A stretch of 64,000 nt of DNA from Basidiobolus meristosporus CBS 931.73 (taxonomy: Eukaryota > Basidiobolomycota > Basidiobolomycetes > Basidiobolales > Basidiobolaceae), in NCBI GenBank assembly GCA_002104905.1, contig MCFE01000037.1, positions 62,001-126,000 of the forward strand. The letters are read 5' to 3'. The position numbers and the translations under genes are program-made. The first letter of the stretch is position 1. Every line of letters begins with the position of its first letter. Below the pieces are notes generated by a model, which was not told where the DNA came from, searched no databases, and saw only the letters and a list, made by a program, of their open reading frames with translations. Below are positions 45,336-58,166 of this stretch, in pieces.

Positions 45336-48231
45336 CATTATGCATATTTTACTGAAAATAAAATACAAACTTGACAGTGTTTTAACAGACTTTTGACAAG
45401 ATTGTATTGCATTATAGTGATCTCCAAACACTCAATATTCATTTGAGCAGACCTAGCTGGCCAATATAGCTAATTGCCTTGTATGGCAAAAAAACTGATG
45501 GTGTTCTGACTGCATAATTGCAAATCTTGGCTGGCATTATAATGGCAGCATAGCAGCCTACAGCTAGTTCTGTATAATGCCACTATACCAGTTTACCAAG
45601 GGTATTTGCTTTTTCTACCTATCCTTGTGCCATTCATTTGTTCCACTGTAGAATCATCCCTCCTTATTTGCCTAACCACTGTACCTTGCATATTCCACAT
45701 ATAGTTTGAATCAAAAAAACCTATGGCTGCTTGCTGATCAATCTCTACAAACATGCATACCTGCTACAATTGGCATACTTCTATTGCGTCAACTTGGCAG
45801 CTTGACATTGCAATACTTGCCAAGTTGTCATATACTTTGTATTGCTTGTAATCTTGGATACAAATGCTTGGTTGCCGCCATTGTTGCCATGAGTACATCC
45901 TGAATATCTGCAAAGAACTTCTTGGTATTTGACCACTATAGTCCTTATCCCTGCTGAGTTCTAATTACCATTTGAAGTACACTCTGGCTCTTGTATATAT
46001 AAATTCTCTATGAAATGGTGTAGCAATTGGCTTCTAATCACAAAGAGCCCTGCACACTTTAGTAGAGTTGTTGTAATAACAACCAATGCTTGTTACACCC
46101 AACCCAACTACCATTACTTAACTGCTGACCCCTGCTTGGGGACTACTTAGCTTCTCAGTGCCAAAGGCAGAGGTGACTCCATGTGCACATTGGTCTGCAG
46201 TATTTCCCAACTCCTCCAGGCTGTCCTGCATGCACCAACCTATTGTTGAAATATTGTACTATTGGGTATCATTCAACAGCTAAAAATTACTTAACAATTC
46301 TAGACTAGTATTAGTCACTGTAGGACTTATTTGCTGCCCCAACTTGGCCAGTTTCTTCACATCTATGATCCTACAACTATTCACCTATAGTGAAGAACAA
46401 ATTCACACTTTTTACCAAACATTTTGTACTTACCCTGAAACAGTTGCAGAATGCTCCTGAATGTTAAGAAACCCTCCTTACTTAGTGTTGCAGCAGTATT
46501 ACTTCTACAAAGGTATAAATACTGATCCTCTGTATGAATAAACAACAGTTTAATTATTATCACTATATCTTGTTAAGTACCTTATATCCAAATCACTTCC
46601 TAAATTGCAACACCCATCACATTCATGATGGACTTGTGGGTACTATTCTTAATGGGAATGGCAACAGAAATACCTGCAACTTGACTTGCCTACCTATCTC
46701 TCCACATATCCACTCTGTAGGCAACAGGTGAAGCAAGGGCCATTATTTCCACTCATAACGCCAGATGGAGTGGAGAATGAAACAATAGCAGCAGGTATCT
46801 AAGCATTCAGCTTTGTGCTTGTAGTATTGCTACTGATATCTGTCACAAACTCCTGGCGTAAAAGCTGTGGATGTGTCAAGTTGGCATTGGTGCTCCCCTT
46901 CTGGATATATATTTCTACAATATTAACATAAAACTCCCAGTGTGTCCAATGTATTCTTGGTTAAAATGGCCTCAGAAGGCCACTGTAGTGAATATATTTC
47001 CAGTTCAGCAAGTCCTTGCACTTGAATTGTCTCATATGTGTGTGAATATTGGTTGGAGCAGGTGAGAAGTAATTTAGGTAGCAGATGATCTGTAACATCT
47101 TGCCAATTCTCTCAAATTTCTCCGGTATCTTGAAGGGCTCATTCAGCATTAAATGCCCCATGTACAACTTGGTAATCAGTATAACAATATTGTTGAAAAG
47201 CAAATGCACTGCTCTCAGAGGAAGGCTTTTGCTCCAACAAATACCCTGTATCTTAAGTATCTCAGGTTTCCAATTTACCCCATATTATGGTTGATGGCTT
47301 ATAGCTTGCTAACTTAGTTGTAATGCATGCCAACTTCTGTATGTTCACTGTGTGTGAAGACATTGCTATTAGTGTTCATGCTTGAATAATAATAATGTTT
47401 GTGAGTTATGACATAAATCCCCTGGATCTCATACATTCAACAGCAATACTGACCATTCTGCCCAGAAAAGCTAGCTATCTTGCTGATGGCTGGTGTATTT
47501 CTCTTCTAGATGAAAACATACACTTTGATGTAATGGCCATTTAGTGGTATACAGCTGGGAAGCATACAAAACTTATCCAGCAGTGAATACAGGTAGCCAA
47601 CCAGGCTGGATGGTAGATTAGGCCACATATCTGGGAGGCTACCATCAGAGTTTTGTTCCAATACCGTAAGATAGGCGGCAGATACAGGTCATCAAGAAGT
47701 AGTGGCCAGCAGAACTTACTAGCAGATTAATTGTTTATTGAGAGACCATCAGGTCCAGAGGTAAAGGCAGGGTTGTACATGTCTTCTGAGTAGTCCTTGC
47801 TTCTTAATTGTTGGTTGTGCTTGCTACTTAATAGTTTGTAAATTTTTTGCATCATTGCTACTGAGTATAGTACTTTATAGCATTACAATATTTGTGAGAT
47901 TGCCTTATATTCCTTAGGCAAGGTGGTACCTGAAATAATCCCCAATGTCAGCTAGGCTTCAATGATTCATTGATTTCTAGCATACTTGACACTTTGTAAC
48001 TGTGGCAATTTCTGATATAAATGCCATACATTAATTAAATCATTCCAGTACTGGATTGGTGTTTGGGCCATATGCTGCCAGTTGTATTATAGAAGCTCAT
48101 TTGACCCATGTAGATGGTCAGTTGCATCTTAGAACAATTTTGCCAGGAATTAGTAGTTATTCCGTAAAGTCCCCATAGCTGATATTGGTAGGTACATGCA
48201 ATTCTTTCAGTCAGTTCACCATACCACTGAC
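45336..48231 (-). pseudogene. CACTA gene R copy (J), cut at its N-terminal part
   Basis: Minus-strand order from 48,231: N-terminal fragment (48,230-48,035), tnp2 core (about 47,700-46,800; LLFNNIVILITKLYMGH, INIHTHMRQFKCKD), the WKHW-type helix region, and the C-terminal region down to 45,400. A family U LTR lies at 46,244-46,612. At 48,232 the copy is interrupted by a CACTA-type terminus. The gene-sense sequence after the break begins GTCAGTGGTATGG. Confidence 0.7.
46244..46612 (+). repeat. solo LTR, family U (369 bp)
   Basis: It begins TGTTGAAATATTGTAC and ends CTAAATTGCAACA (TG...CA), has a TATA-like GGTATAAATACTG followed by AATAAACAAC, and is flanked by CCTAT and CCCAT (one mismatch). 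It is the reverse complement of 36,668-37,036 at exactly the same length. No internal retrotransposon sequence was found, so it is a solo LTR. Confidence 0.9.
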
Positions 48232-49483
48232 CCCTATGAAAATAATTGTGATGATCCCATTGCAAGGCTGTCACAAGACCTTAATACCATGACTAAGAGG
48301 TACTGATGCAATGAAGAGACTATACAAAGATCATCAAATATTCTGTACTCCAGATTTCACAAAAAATCTGGTCCAAATATATCATTACAGTAATACATAA
48401 GTTGCTTTTAATTGGGTCTCTACCAGTCTTCTCACTTTCTGATCCCAGACACTCAACCATCTCCTATGTTTGTGTACACTGATTGCTTATTGCATCTGTT
48501 TAACTCCTTACTTCCTAACTCAACTAATGCACTTACTTCTCTTGCAGGCAAATAGGTTAGGTTCCATTCAATCCTTATTTGTGACCCAATTTTAAGTTGT
48601 ACTGAGCTATATTGGTCCCTATGCCCAATACCAGCATCAGTCCTAACCTCTCACTTAAGTAGTACCTCCATTAAAATCCAACTTTCAATAATTATTTCTG
48701 CTGTGACACCCTTTTTCCTGGGTTTTGGGGAGAACCTTGCAGCTTTATGCCATTGTTCACTCACTGGTAGTCATACATGTTGGTCTTCAGCCGGCATGAC
48801 AAGTTGTAGCCTCTCATCTGCCAGTCTTTGTAATAAGTCTGTGCAAGATATATGGCAACTTTGCAAGTATCACACAAAAACCTGTAAAGTTGAGGTGATA
48901 GAAGTATGTCAATTGTGGCAGGTGTGCATGTTTGTAGAGAGTAGTAAGCCAGAGGCAATAGTTTTTTTGATTCAAACTATATGTAGAATACCCAAGGTAG
49001 TAGTGGGTAGCAAATAAAGTGGGGTGATTCTACATTGGAACATATGAATTGCACAAGGGGCGGTAGAAAAAAGAAATACCATATATTGAATTGGTAGGGT
49101 AGCATAATATAGAACTAACTTCAGGCTGCCACACTGCCATTGTAATACCATCAACGGCTTACAATGAGTCCATCCAAACACCATCAAGTTTTTTGCCACA
49201 CAAGGCAATTGGATGTTCTGGCTGGTTAGATCCACTCAATTGGTTACAGAATGCACTAAGACTGCAAAAATGCCATGCAACTCTTAGCTAAGTACTACTC
49301 AAACACTGTTGTGCTTTGAACTTTATTTGATAGCTAAATTAGCCAAATACTTTTGTGATCCCAACATATGATTGTGTACAGGGTCATCAATTCCAAGCTG
49401 CTAGTATTATAATGGTGTCCTGATTGGATCCTGATGGCTGGTTGGGACTGGTTCCAACTGCAGGACCAAATAATTTCTAAGGG
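48232..49483. mobile_element. non-autonomous CACTA deletion derivative (S end joined to R end)
   Basis: The left terminus CCCTATGAAAATAATTG leads into about 625 bp of the S gene 3' part (minus; LAYYS..., DLLQRLADER-type region). At about 48,860 it switches to about 620 bp of the R gene 3' part (plus; MFVESSKPEAIVF, CRIPKVV), which ends at 49,483 with ...CAAATAATTTCTAAGGG, an inverted terminus. Both ends are therefore present and the middle is deleted. This shows that S and R ends belong to one element in opposite orientation. Confidence 0.7.
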
Positions 49484-49842
49484 ATCATGTTTTTACCAAG
49501 GGAACATACAGAAGTCAGCATGCAATTGCAGCAAATTTGCAAGCTTTAAGCCATTGGCCAGAGCATGGAAGTAATCAGAAGCCAGAGATACACAAGATAA
49601 TAGGTATTTGTTGGAGCAGAAGCTTTTGACTGAGAGCAATCCATTTCCTGCTCAATAATGTCCCTGTACTAGTGACCTAGTTGTACATGGGACATTTCAA
49701 GCTGAATGAGCCCTTTGCAATACTAGAGATGCTTAAAAGAATTTGCAAGATATTATGGAGTATCTGCTGCTTCATGTACTTCTCACAAGCTTCTATCAAT
49801 ATTCATACACGTATGCAACAATTCAAATTCAAGGGACGGATG

Positions 49843-50170
49843 TGTTATGATCTACCCCTTGCATGTTAAAGTTAGACCAGTGTTTAGTCAAATCAATTGG
49901 TTATATGTTTAGCCTATCAGTATATCAGTGTTATCTATCAAATCAGTAGCATTAGCCAGCAAATAGATCAGCAGATCCTTATCAGACAGAAATAGTTATA
50001 TTAAGTAGGATCTTATTGGGTGATGATAATGCAATCAAAGGAGTCATCAGCCACAACCTACACTACAAAATACAATCAGTCAGCAATTAATCTGGCAAAA
50101 TGCATTTAAGGAGCTGCTGGAACCTCAATAAGAATCAGCTCAAGTTTTAGTGAAAACAATACTAGCTAAA
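49843..50170 (+). repeat. Gypsy 5' LTR (about 328 bp)
   Basis: It starts TGTTATGATCTACC and ends about CAATACTAGC. It aligns across its length with 53,234-53,556 (shared TTATCAGACAGAAA, ATTAAGTAGGATC, CATCAGCCACAACCTACAC and GGAGCTGCTGGAACCTCAATAA). Mismatches of roughly one in ten show that the insertion is not recent. Confidence 0.88.
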
Positions 50171-53100
50171 CTCCCTATTCCTCTATCACTCTTATACCAA
50201 GACTTGTAACTTAGGTAGCAGCATTACTAGAGTATTTCTCAGCCGGTAAGGATGAAGATCAATGACTATGAAGAAGACCTACAGGCCTAGATATTTGGGA
50301 ACTGCAAGTTTGACCTTTTACTTGGAAAAGCCTAGCTATTTTGTTGTAATCCATCAATTAACTGGAGTACACAAGCTACTCAGATCCAGGAGTACAACAA
50401 GACCCATAATCTATTAACTACCAGACTGGATTTCAATTTGGTCAATTCCAGTGTTTGTGAAACAAGTGAACTTGGCAAGACACAGTTCTGTAGAGCACTT
50501 AGAAAAGGCACCCAGATTTTCCTTATGGCTGTATTACAGCAGGATCCCCCCATTCCAGCACCCCAGAGGGTCCAGACTTTCTTGAAGGAATATTCAGACA
50601 TATTTCCAGATGAACTTGTATCCTACCATCAGTCAGAGATATGGATCATGACATTGAAACAGGAGATAGCCCTCCAGTGAGTCAGAAACCTTATAGAATG
50701 AGTCCATTGGTGTTGGAGGAGATGAAGAGACAAATAGATCAGTTATTGGAGCAAGGATACATTAGACCCAGCAAGTCACCTTGGGGAGCACCAGTACCAC
50801 TTGTGAAAAAAAGTATGGAACACCTAGGATATGGATTGACTACAGAGCCCTCAACTTGGTTACCATGAAGAGTAGATACCCTATACCTTGGGTTGATGAG
50901 CTTCTGGACCAACCCAATGGAGCTATCATATCCAGCAAGACTGACCTTATATCAGGATACTACCAGAGCAGGGTGAAACTAGAAGACATCCCTAAGACAG
51001 CATTCAGGACCAGTTATGGACATTACAAGTACTTGGTCATGAGTTTTGGCCCCACCAATGCCCCAGCAACATTTATGACCCTGATGCAGATTGTCTTCCA
51101 GGAGTACTTAGATAAGTTTGTAATAATCTACCTAAATGACATATCAATATACAGCAAGACACAATGAGATCACGTGGTGCACATTGAAAAGGTATTGAAG
51201 AAGCTAAGAGTGAACATGCAATATGGCAAGTAAGCCAAGTGTGAAATTGTCAAGGAACACATTGAATATCTGGAATACATATTGACTAGCAAATGAGTGG
51301 CCTTAGACCCTAAGAAGGTAGAAGTTATCAAGAATCCAAAGTAGCCCATTGCATAGCAGAACTCAGATCATTCCTTGGAATGGTCTCCTATTAATGGAGA
51401 TTTGACAAGTCCTTTGCAAATATTGCAGCTCCTGTAACTGCTATCCTCATGAAATACAACACCTACAAGTGGGACATTGCCTATTAGACTGCCTTTCAGA
51501 TGCTCAAGAGTGAGCTGGCTAAGCTGCCAAGTTTAACAATACCTGACTTCAGAAAACAGTTTACTCTGTGCACAGATGCTTCAGAATATGCAATTGGTGG
51601 AGTGTTGAGCCAAGAACACAAGTGAAAGGACTACCCAGTTGCCTTTGAATCAAAGAAACTGAACTCAGCAGAGCAGAACCATTAAGTGCATGAGAAGGAG
51701 ATGCTTGCTATACCAAACTGCTCAATGATATGGAGATGCTATATTGAAGGAGTCAAGTGTACTGTGAAGACTGGTCACACCTGCCTCAGGTATACATTTA
51801 CTCTGAGGTACTCTTCAGAAGAATGACAACATGGTGTGAATACATTCAGCAATTTTATTTGGAGATTGTCTACTGCTCTGGGAAAAACTACACAGTTGCT
51901 GATGCCTTATCAAGATCAGAACAAGTTGCACAACTCAACTTGGTGCATGAATCAGATTGGCCTAGCTTTTTACCAAAGTACTTGGAGGACCAAGACAATC
52001 CTAATGAGATGGATGAAGAGATTAAGAAGATAATCTGGGATGAAGTCAGCAAATTTATGGTACAGGATGAAACACTTTACCAAATTGTTGATGGAAGACC
52101 TAATGCCTATAGCCCTTATATTACTTGCCTGGATTTAATACATGTGCTACGCAATGGATATGGACATCTTGGAATTGCAGGAACTTACAGCCTTGTGAAA
52201 GCCAGAGCATGGTGGCCTAGGATAAAACAAGATATTGAGTAGTTAGTTAAAACATCCCCAAATTGCCAAATCAACCAAGGCCAACCACAGAGAAATGCCA
52301 GACTCTTTCCCTTGGAGCCTATAATACCTTTTGAAAGATGGGGAATTGACTTTATTGGAAGACTGCCAACTACCAGGAAATGCAACTGTGGTATCCTAGT
52401 AGCAATTAACCATGCCTCTAAATGGCTAGTGGATAAAGCAGGACCTGTAGACAGTGAACAAGAAGTTGCGAGCTTCATCTACCATGAGATCCTTATGAAG
52501 TTTGGATACCTTGTAGTGATTTTATCTGATAGAGGAGCAAACTTTATGGCAAAGTCATGGGAAGCTTACCTGGGAATGCAGTAGATCAAACACTTGAAAG
52601 CTTTGGCATATCACCCTAGAACTAATGGAGTCACTGAGCGGATCAATGGATCATTTGGAAAATGCTGACCAAGTATGTAAATGGAGCCATCAGTGGATGG
52701 GATTTAGTATATGGACCAAGCACTTTTTGCATGCAGAGTTGGAGTACACAACACCACCTAACAATTGCCATTTTACTTAGTGTATGGATGTGCACCAAGA
52801 ACTCCAGGAGATCTCACACAACCAAAACTTACATATGCCTTGGAAGATGAGCTCAGTCAGCCTTGTAGACACCAGCAGCTGGAACAAAGACATCAAGAGG
52901 CACAGGCCAAAGTATCTCAAAGTGCATAAAAGATTAAGCAGAGATATGATAAAACTATATTACCAGAAGCATTGACAGTTGGGAACTTTGTATTGCTGAG
53001 AAATAACACTTGGAAGAAGTTTGAGCCACATTGGACAGGACCTTTTAAGATAATCAGAGAATATCTATTTGCAACTTACCAATTAGTGAGCAAAAAAGGG

Positions 53101-53233
53101 AATATTGGGGAAGATTTAGTTCACAGAGACAGACTCAAGCTTGCCAGACTTGCCAACAATGCTGAACCATCAAGACATTGGTATCACAAGAAAAGAGATT
53201 CAGGAGAACCCTCTCAACATTAGTAAGGGAAAA
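50171..53233 (+). pseudogene. Ty3/Gypsy pol, gag missing, many stops
   Basis: The order is protease remnant (about 50,400), RT, RNase H, integrase, the Gypsy order. RT motifs include RPSKSPWGAPVPLVKK, DYRALNLVTMKSRYPIP, KTDLISGYYQ, KTAFRTSYGHYKYLVMSFG, NAPATFMTLM and the active site as YLNDI where YLDDI is expected (about 51,130). RNase H shows TLCTDASEYAIGGVLSQE. Integrase shows HLGIAGTYSLVKARAWWP, ERWGIDFIGRLP, VILSDRGANF and HPRTNGVTERING. A C-terminal WTGPFKIIREY and LVHRDRLKLA follow. Only about 250 bp lie between the LTR and protease, so gag is deleted. Stops or frameshifts occur in every domain. Confidence 0.92.
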
Positions 53234-53556
53234 TGTAATGATCTACTGCTTGAATGTTAAAGTTAGATCAGTTTTTAGTCACATCAACTGGTTATATTTA
53301 GCCAATCAGAATATCAGTGTTATCTTTCAAATCAGTTGCATTAGTCAGTCAATGAATCAGCAGATCCTTATCAGACAGAAAAAGATATATTAAGTAGGAT
53401 CATATTGGGTGATGATAATGTAATTAAATAAGTCATCAGCCACAACCTACACTAGGAAAGACAATCAGTCAGCAATTGATCTGGCAAAATGTATATAAGG
53501 AGCTGCTGGAACCTCAATAAAAATCAGCTTAAGTTTTAGTGAAGACAATACTAGCA
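53234..53556 (+). repeat. Gypsy 3' LTR (about 323 bp)
   Basis: It starts TGTAATGATCTACTG and ends AATACTAGCA. It is the partner of 49,843-50,170. No exact target duplication is visible because the R sequence on the two sides is not contiguous. Confidence 0.88.
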
Positions 53557-54830
53557 AGGATTTTGTAACAGGACTTAAGCGGCTATGCTACAAGCATAAA
53601 GCTGAACATATAGATCTCTGCCTCTACTGTATCCATTCTCTACTCTATCTTGCTTGGTATGTGTGAAGTATTGGGCCTTGCTTTGCATTTTGTGAGTTTC
53701 CTATGGTGCAGATGTGTGGGGAGATAGGAATACAAGTCAAGTTGCAGGTATTACCATATCTCAATCTCATCAAGAATTGTACATTTAAGTCCATCATGGA
53801 TGTGATGAGTAACCATATGGAGGACAGCCTGCTAGAGTTGTAAAATACTGAGGAAAGATGTGCACATAGAGACACTTATGCCTTTGGCATTAAGAAGCTA
53901 CGTAGCCCCAATTCATGGATAATCAACTAAGTAATGCAAAGTTGGGTTGGGCACAACAAGCATCTGACTTTAATTAGGACAACTCCATCAAAGTATGCTG
54001 GGTTTCTCTAGGTCACAGCTAATTATTACACTATCCAACATAGAATTCACACAAACAAGATCCAGAGTGCACCTATAAGGGGGAATAGAATTCAGCTGGG
54101 AGAAGGAATATATTGACCAAATACTAAGAAGTTCTTTGTGGATATTCAAGAGGTATATATAGCCAAAGTGGTGTCAATCAAGCATATGTTTGCAAGTTGT
54201 ATATGTTACAACAATACAAGGTATGTGGCAACTTTAAAACTACCACACTAAAAAGCCATAAAGTTAAGGTTTTAGAGTATGTAGAGGTTAGTATGCAGGA
54301 GGCAATAGTATCTTTTGATTTAATCTGTATGTGGAATTCCAAAGGTAGTAGCTGATAAGCAAATAAAGAGGGGTGATTCTAGAGTGGAATATATGAATGG
54401 CACAAGGGGAGTTAGAAAAAGAAAATACCATTTGGCAAGTTGGGTACAGTAGCATTTTATAGAACTATCTCTATGTTGCCACACTACTATTACTATGTCA
54501 GCAGAGGTTAGCAATGAGCCTGTCAGAACACCATCATGTGACTTGCTGAATAAGGCAATCAAATGTATTGCTTGCTTTGTCTACTCAAATGAATGAAGAG
54601 CACATTTAAACCACCAGAATGCCATGCAATTTCTGTTGAAAGACCACTGAAACACCATCAAGTTTTAACTTTAGTTGGCTTTTAAACTGGAAAAGCAGCA
54701 ATTCAATCCTGTCATAAGATTTCATGGAGAGTCAATAATCCAAGCTGCCAACATTGTGATGGAATCATTGTGGGATCCTGACAGCTTTTGGATTAAATTC
54801 ACCTGTAGGACTAAATTATTTTTTGTAGTG

Positions 54831-55637
54831 AGCTGGTGTAACCTCAGGAAAAGTCTTATTGTTGTTTAAGCCCAGAATGTAATACCTTATGAGCTGGCAT
54901 CTGGCAATATCATCCTTTGGGAGACATCAAACCAGCTGGAGAAATAGCTCAGTGTAGGCTCTGTAGCTCTCACTGCTTTTCTTCCATGTGGATAGCAGGA
55001 GGGGTTTTTAATGGTATTGTTTTGCATATAGAAAGTGTGTCATTTAATCCACTTCTAGCCCATCCTAGTTGCCTTTGATTGCATCCTCCAGCCCTTGATA
55101 CCATTGCCATGCAGACCCTTCCCTATTTCTTGCAAACTTGCTTACTCTCTTATTGTTGTTCCATCCTGCATCAACCGCTAACCTGTCAAGCTTATCAAAC
55201 AACTCAAGGGCTTTCACTATTTTCCCTATGCATGCATTTAATTTGATTGTAGTAGGTATTACATCATTTGTGCTTATTTGTACAGAGACAGCACATAATA
55301 TGTGGTTTACAACCAACTCTGCTTAGTAATTGGGGAATCTTTTAGGTCAAGTTGGTACCACCTGGTTCAAAATAGCTTCCAATAGAAGGTAGCAAGGTGA
55401 TAGTGTCCTATGTTCATTATATCAATAATCAGTCACTCTTTACCTGACTAAATTAGTTATATATACATCCCACTGAGAGGGCTCAGGTGCTAGATGATAT
55501 GTTATAAATAGCTGTGTGACCACCTTCCTATTTGGGTGAGTGTTCTAACTAGGTAAAGACAGGAACAGGCAGGAAGACACATGAGGGAGCTATAGGAAGG
55601 CTTTTGGTAAGGTGCTGGGGGAACTATTGGCCAAGGA
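54831..55637 (-). mobile_element. LTR retrotransposon fragment, family V: 5' LTR and gag start
   Basis: The LTR (55,325-55,637) is related to the solo LTR at 28,865-29,234. It has a TATA-like TGTATATATAACTAA on the minus strand. The minus-strand frame 55,316-55,065 encodes a gag-like segment (KIVKALELFDKLDRLAVDAG, SAWQWYQGLEDAI). The element is cut at 54,830 by the CACTA terminus and at 55,637 by another, so only its 5' part remains. Confidence 0.7.
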
Positions 55638-58166
55638 CCCTACAAAAAATAATTTGGTCCCACAGATCCAATCCAGATCAGCCATCAAGATACCTTCAGG
55701 AGACTGCTATAATACCAGCATCTTGGAATTAATGATCATCTACACAATTGTATGGCAGGATCACAACAGCATTTGGCTAATTTTACAGCAAAATAAATTT
55801 AAAATATAACAGTGTTTGTATAGTGCTTTGCTAAGAGTGGCATGGCAATGTTGAAGTCTCAGTGCGCTCAACAACTCTTTGAGTGGATCTAACCTGACAG
55901 TACATCCAATTGCCTTATATAACAATAAAGTTGACAGTGTTTTGATGGCCTCATTGTGAGCCTATGATGGCACTATCTTGGCAGTATGGCAACCTACAAC
56001 CAGCTCAGTATAATGCTACCATACCAATTTACCAAATGGAGTTTCCTTTTTCTACCTCCCCTTGTGCAATTCATATATTACACTGTAGAGTCACCCCACT
56101 TTATTTGCTTACCCACTACTACCTTGGGTATTTCACATATATTTTGGATCAAAAAATACTATGGCCTCCTGCTTACTAGTCTCTACAAACATGCAGAGCT
56201 GCCACAGATGACAAACTTGTATTACCTCAACTTTAGAGCTTTTTAGTGTGATCCTTGCAAAGTTGCCATATACCTTGTATTGCCGGTAACATATATATAT
56301 CCTGCAAACATATGCTTGGTTGCCTGCGCTTCTGCCATGGATACCTCCTGAATATCCACAAAGAACTTCTTGGTATTCAGCCAATACATTCCTTCTCCCT
56401 GCTGGATTCTAGTCCCCTTATAGGTGTGCTCTGGCTTCTGTTTGTGTTGATTCCATATTGAATAGTGAAGAAGTGTGCTTGTGACCAAGAGAAACCCAGC
56501 ATACTTTGGTAAAGCTCTCCTTATAATAATTAGTTGCTTATTGCATCCAACCCAACTTTGCACTACTCAACTGATAACCTATGCATTGGGGCTGCTTAGC
56601 TTCTTAAAACCATAGGCATAGGTGTCACCATGTGCACATCTGTCCTCAGTATTTTCCAACTGTTCCTAGATGTCCTTGTGTGCCAACTCATCACATCCAT
56701 GACAGACTTGAAGGTAATATTCTGGATGAGATTAGGATATGGTGGTACCTGCAACTTGACTTGTTGTCCTATTTCCCCACACATCCACTCCTAGGAAACT
56801 CCCAAAAGGGGAAGCAAGGCCCAATATTCTCCACACACCAAGTAATACAGAGATGCAAATGGATACACTAGCAGCAGAGATCTATGCGTTCAGCTTTATG
56901 TTTGTAGTATAGCTGCTTAAATCCTGTCACAAAAACTTTGCACAAAAGCTGCAGATGCATCAAGTTGGCATTGGTGATCTGCCACTGAATAAACATTCCT
57001 ACAGAGTCCACATATGACTTCTAATGCTTCCAATGTACTCTTGGTAGAAGTGGCTTCAGAAGGCCACTTGAATTAATATGTAGCTAGTTCATTCAAACTT
57101 TGCTTTTGTATTGTTGCTTATGCATACAAGTGTTGATTGGAGCCCATGAGAGGTACTTAGGGTAGAGGATACTCTGTAATATCTTGCCAATAATTTCAAA
57201 TTTCTATGGTATCTCAAAGGGTGCATTTAGCTTGAAATGCCCCATGTACTACTTGGTCATCAGTGTAGGGGTATAGATGGAAAGCAAGTGTATTGCTCCT
57301 ATTGTAAAGCTTTTGCTCCAACTGATACCATCTATCTTAAGTATCTCTGGTTTTGAATTGAATTCATGTTCTGGCCAACTGCTTACAGCTTGCCAACTTT
57401 GCTGCATTTACATGCTGACTTCTGTATCTTCTCTATGCAGAAAGATGCTGCTCTCAGTGTTGGTGTTTGCGTAATAATAATGTGTGTGAGTTATGGAGTA
57501 AGTCCCCTGGATCTCACACATTTGTCAGCATTACCATCCATTGTGCCCAGAACAGCCAGCTATCTTGCTGATGGCTGGGGTATCTTTAATGCAGATGATA
57601 ATATGTACTTTGACATGACAGCGTTTTAGTGTTATCCTGCTGGAAAGCATACCAAACTCATCCAGCAATGGATACAGGTAGGTATCCAGGTTGGATGGCA
57701 ATTTATGTTCAGATATCAATGAGACTACCATCAGATTTCTGCTCTGATACTGTAAAAACAGGCTGCAGATTCAGGTTGATGAAAATCTGTGACTGGCAGG
57801 ATTTGCTGGTAAAGTACTTGTTTAATAAGAATCTATCAAGTGCCAAGGCAATGGCAGGGTCATACATACCTTCAAAGTAGTCCTTGTGTCTTAGCTGTTT
57901 GTAATGCTTGCTCTCAAATATATTAGATATGTTTGTGCTTGATCGGCACTGAGTGTGGTACATTATTTATATCTTCACAAGTACTGTCAGACTGCATGAT
58001 CTTCTTTGGATGAGCTATTACTGGAACATATAAAGAGTGTAAGCAATGTTTTCCCCCAGTGGTGGTTGATTCCTGACAAGTTGGACTCCTGAAATGGTGG
58101 CATTTTCTGATGCAAATGCCATGCAACTGTTTACACATGCTGGTATCAGGACAGTCTCTGGGTCAT
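55638..58166 (-). pseudogene. CACTA gene R copy (B): terminus to Cys-rich region
   Basis: The left terminus CCCTACAAAAAATAATTTGG is followed by subterminal sequence, the C-terminal region (56,384-56,133; CMFVETSKQEAIVFFDP), the middle part (56,784-57,470), the tnp2 core (57,731-57,531; HIIICIKDTPAISKIAG), the GMYDPAIALALDRFLLNKYF region (57,963-57,709) and the Cys-rich part PTCQESTTTGGKHC (about 58,060). At 58,167 it is cut by the terminus of copy A, in the same orientation. Stops and frameshifts are frequent. Confidence 0.8.

Larger units (their letters stand above)
49484..54830 (+). pseudogene. CACTA gene R copy (E), plus strand, split by a Gypsy element
   Basis: 49,484-49,842 holds the tnp2 core (ACATACAGAAGTCAGCATGC; MYMGHFKLNEPFAI; INIHTRMQQFKFKG). 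The Gypsy element follows, and 53,557-54,830 holds the continuation (GFKRLCYKHKAE-type, EIGIQVKLQVLPYLNLIKN, KKLRSPNSWIIN) and the C-terminal region. It ends with the best preserved terminus of the family: ...AAATTATTTTTTGTAGTG, the reverse of CACTACAAAAAATAATTT. About 170 bp of R are missing at the Gypsy insertion. Confidence 0.8.
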
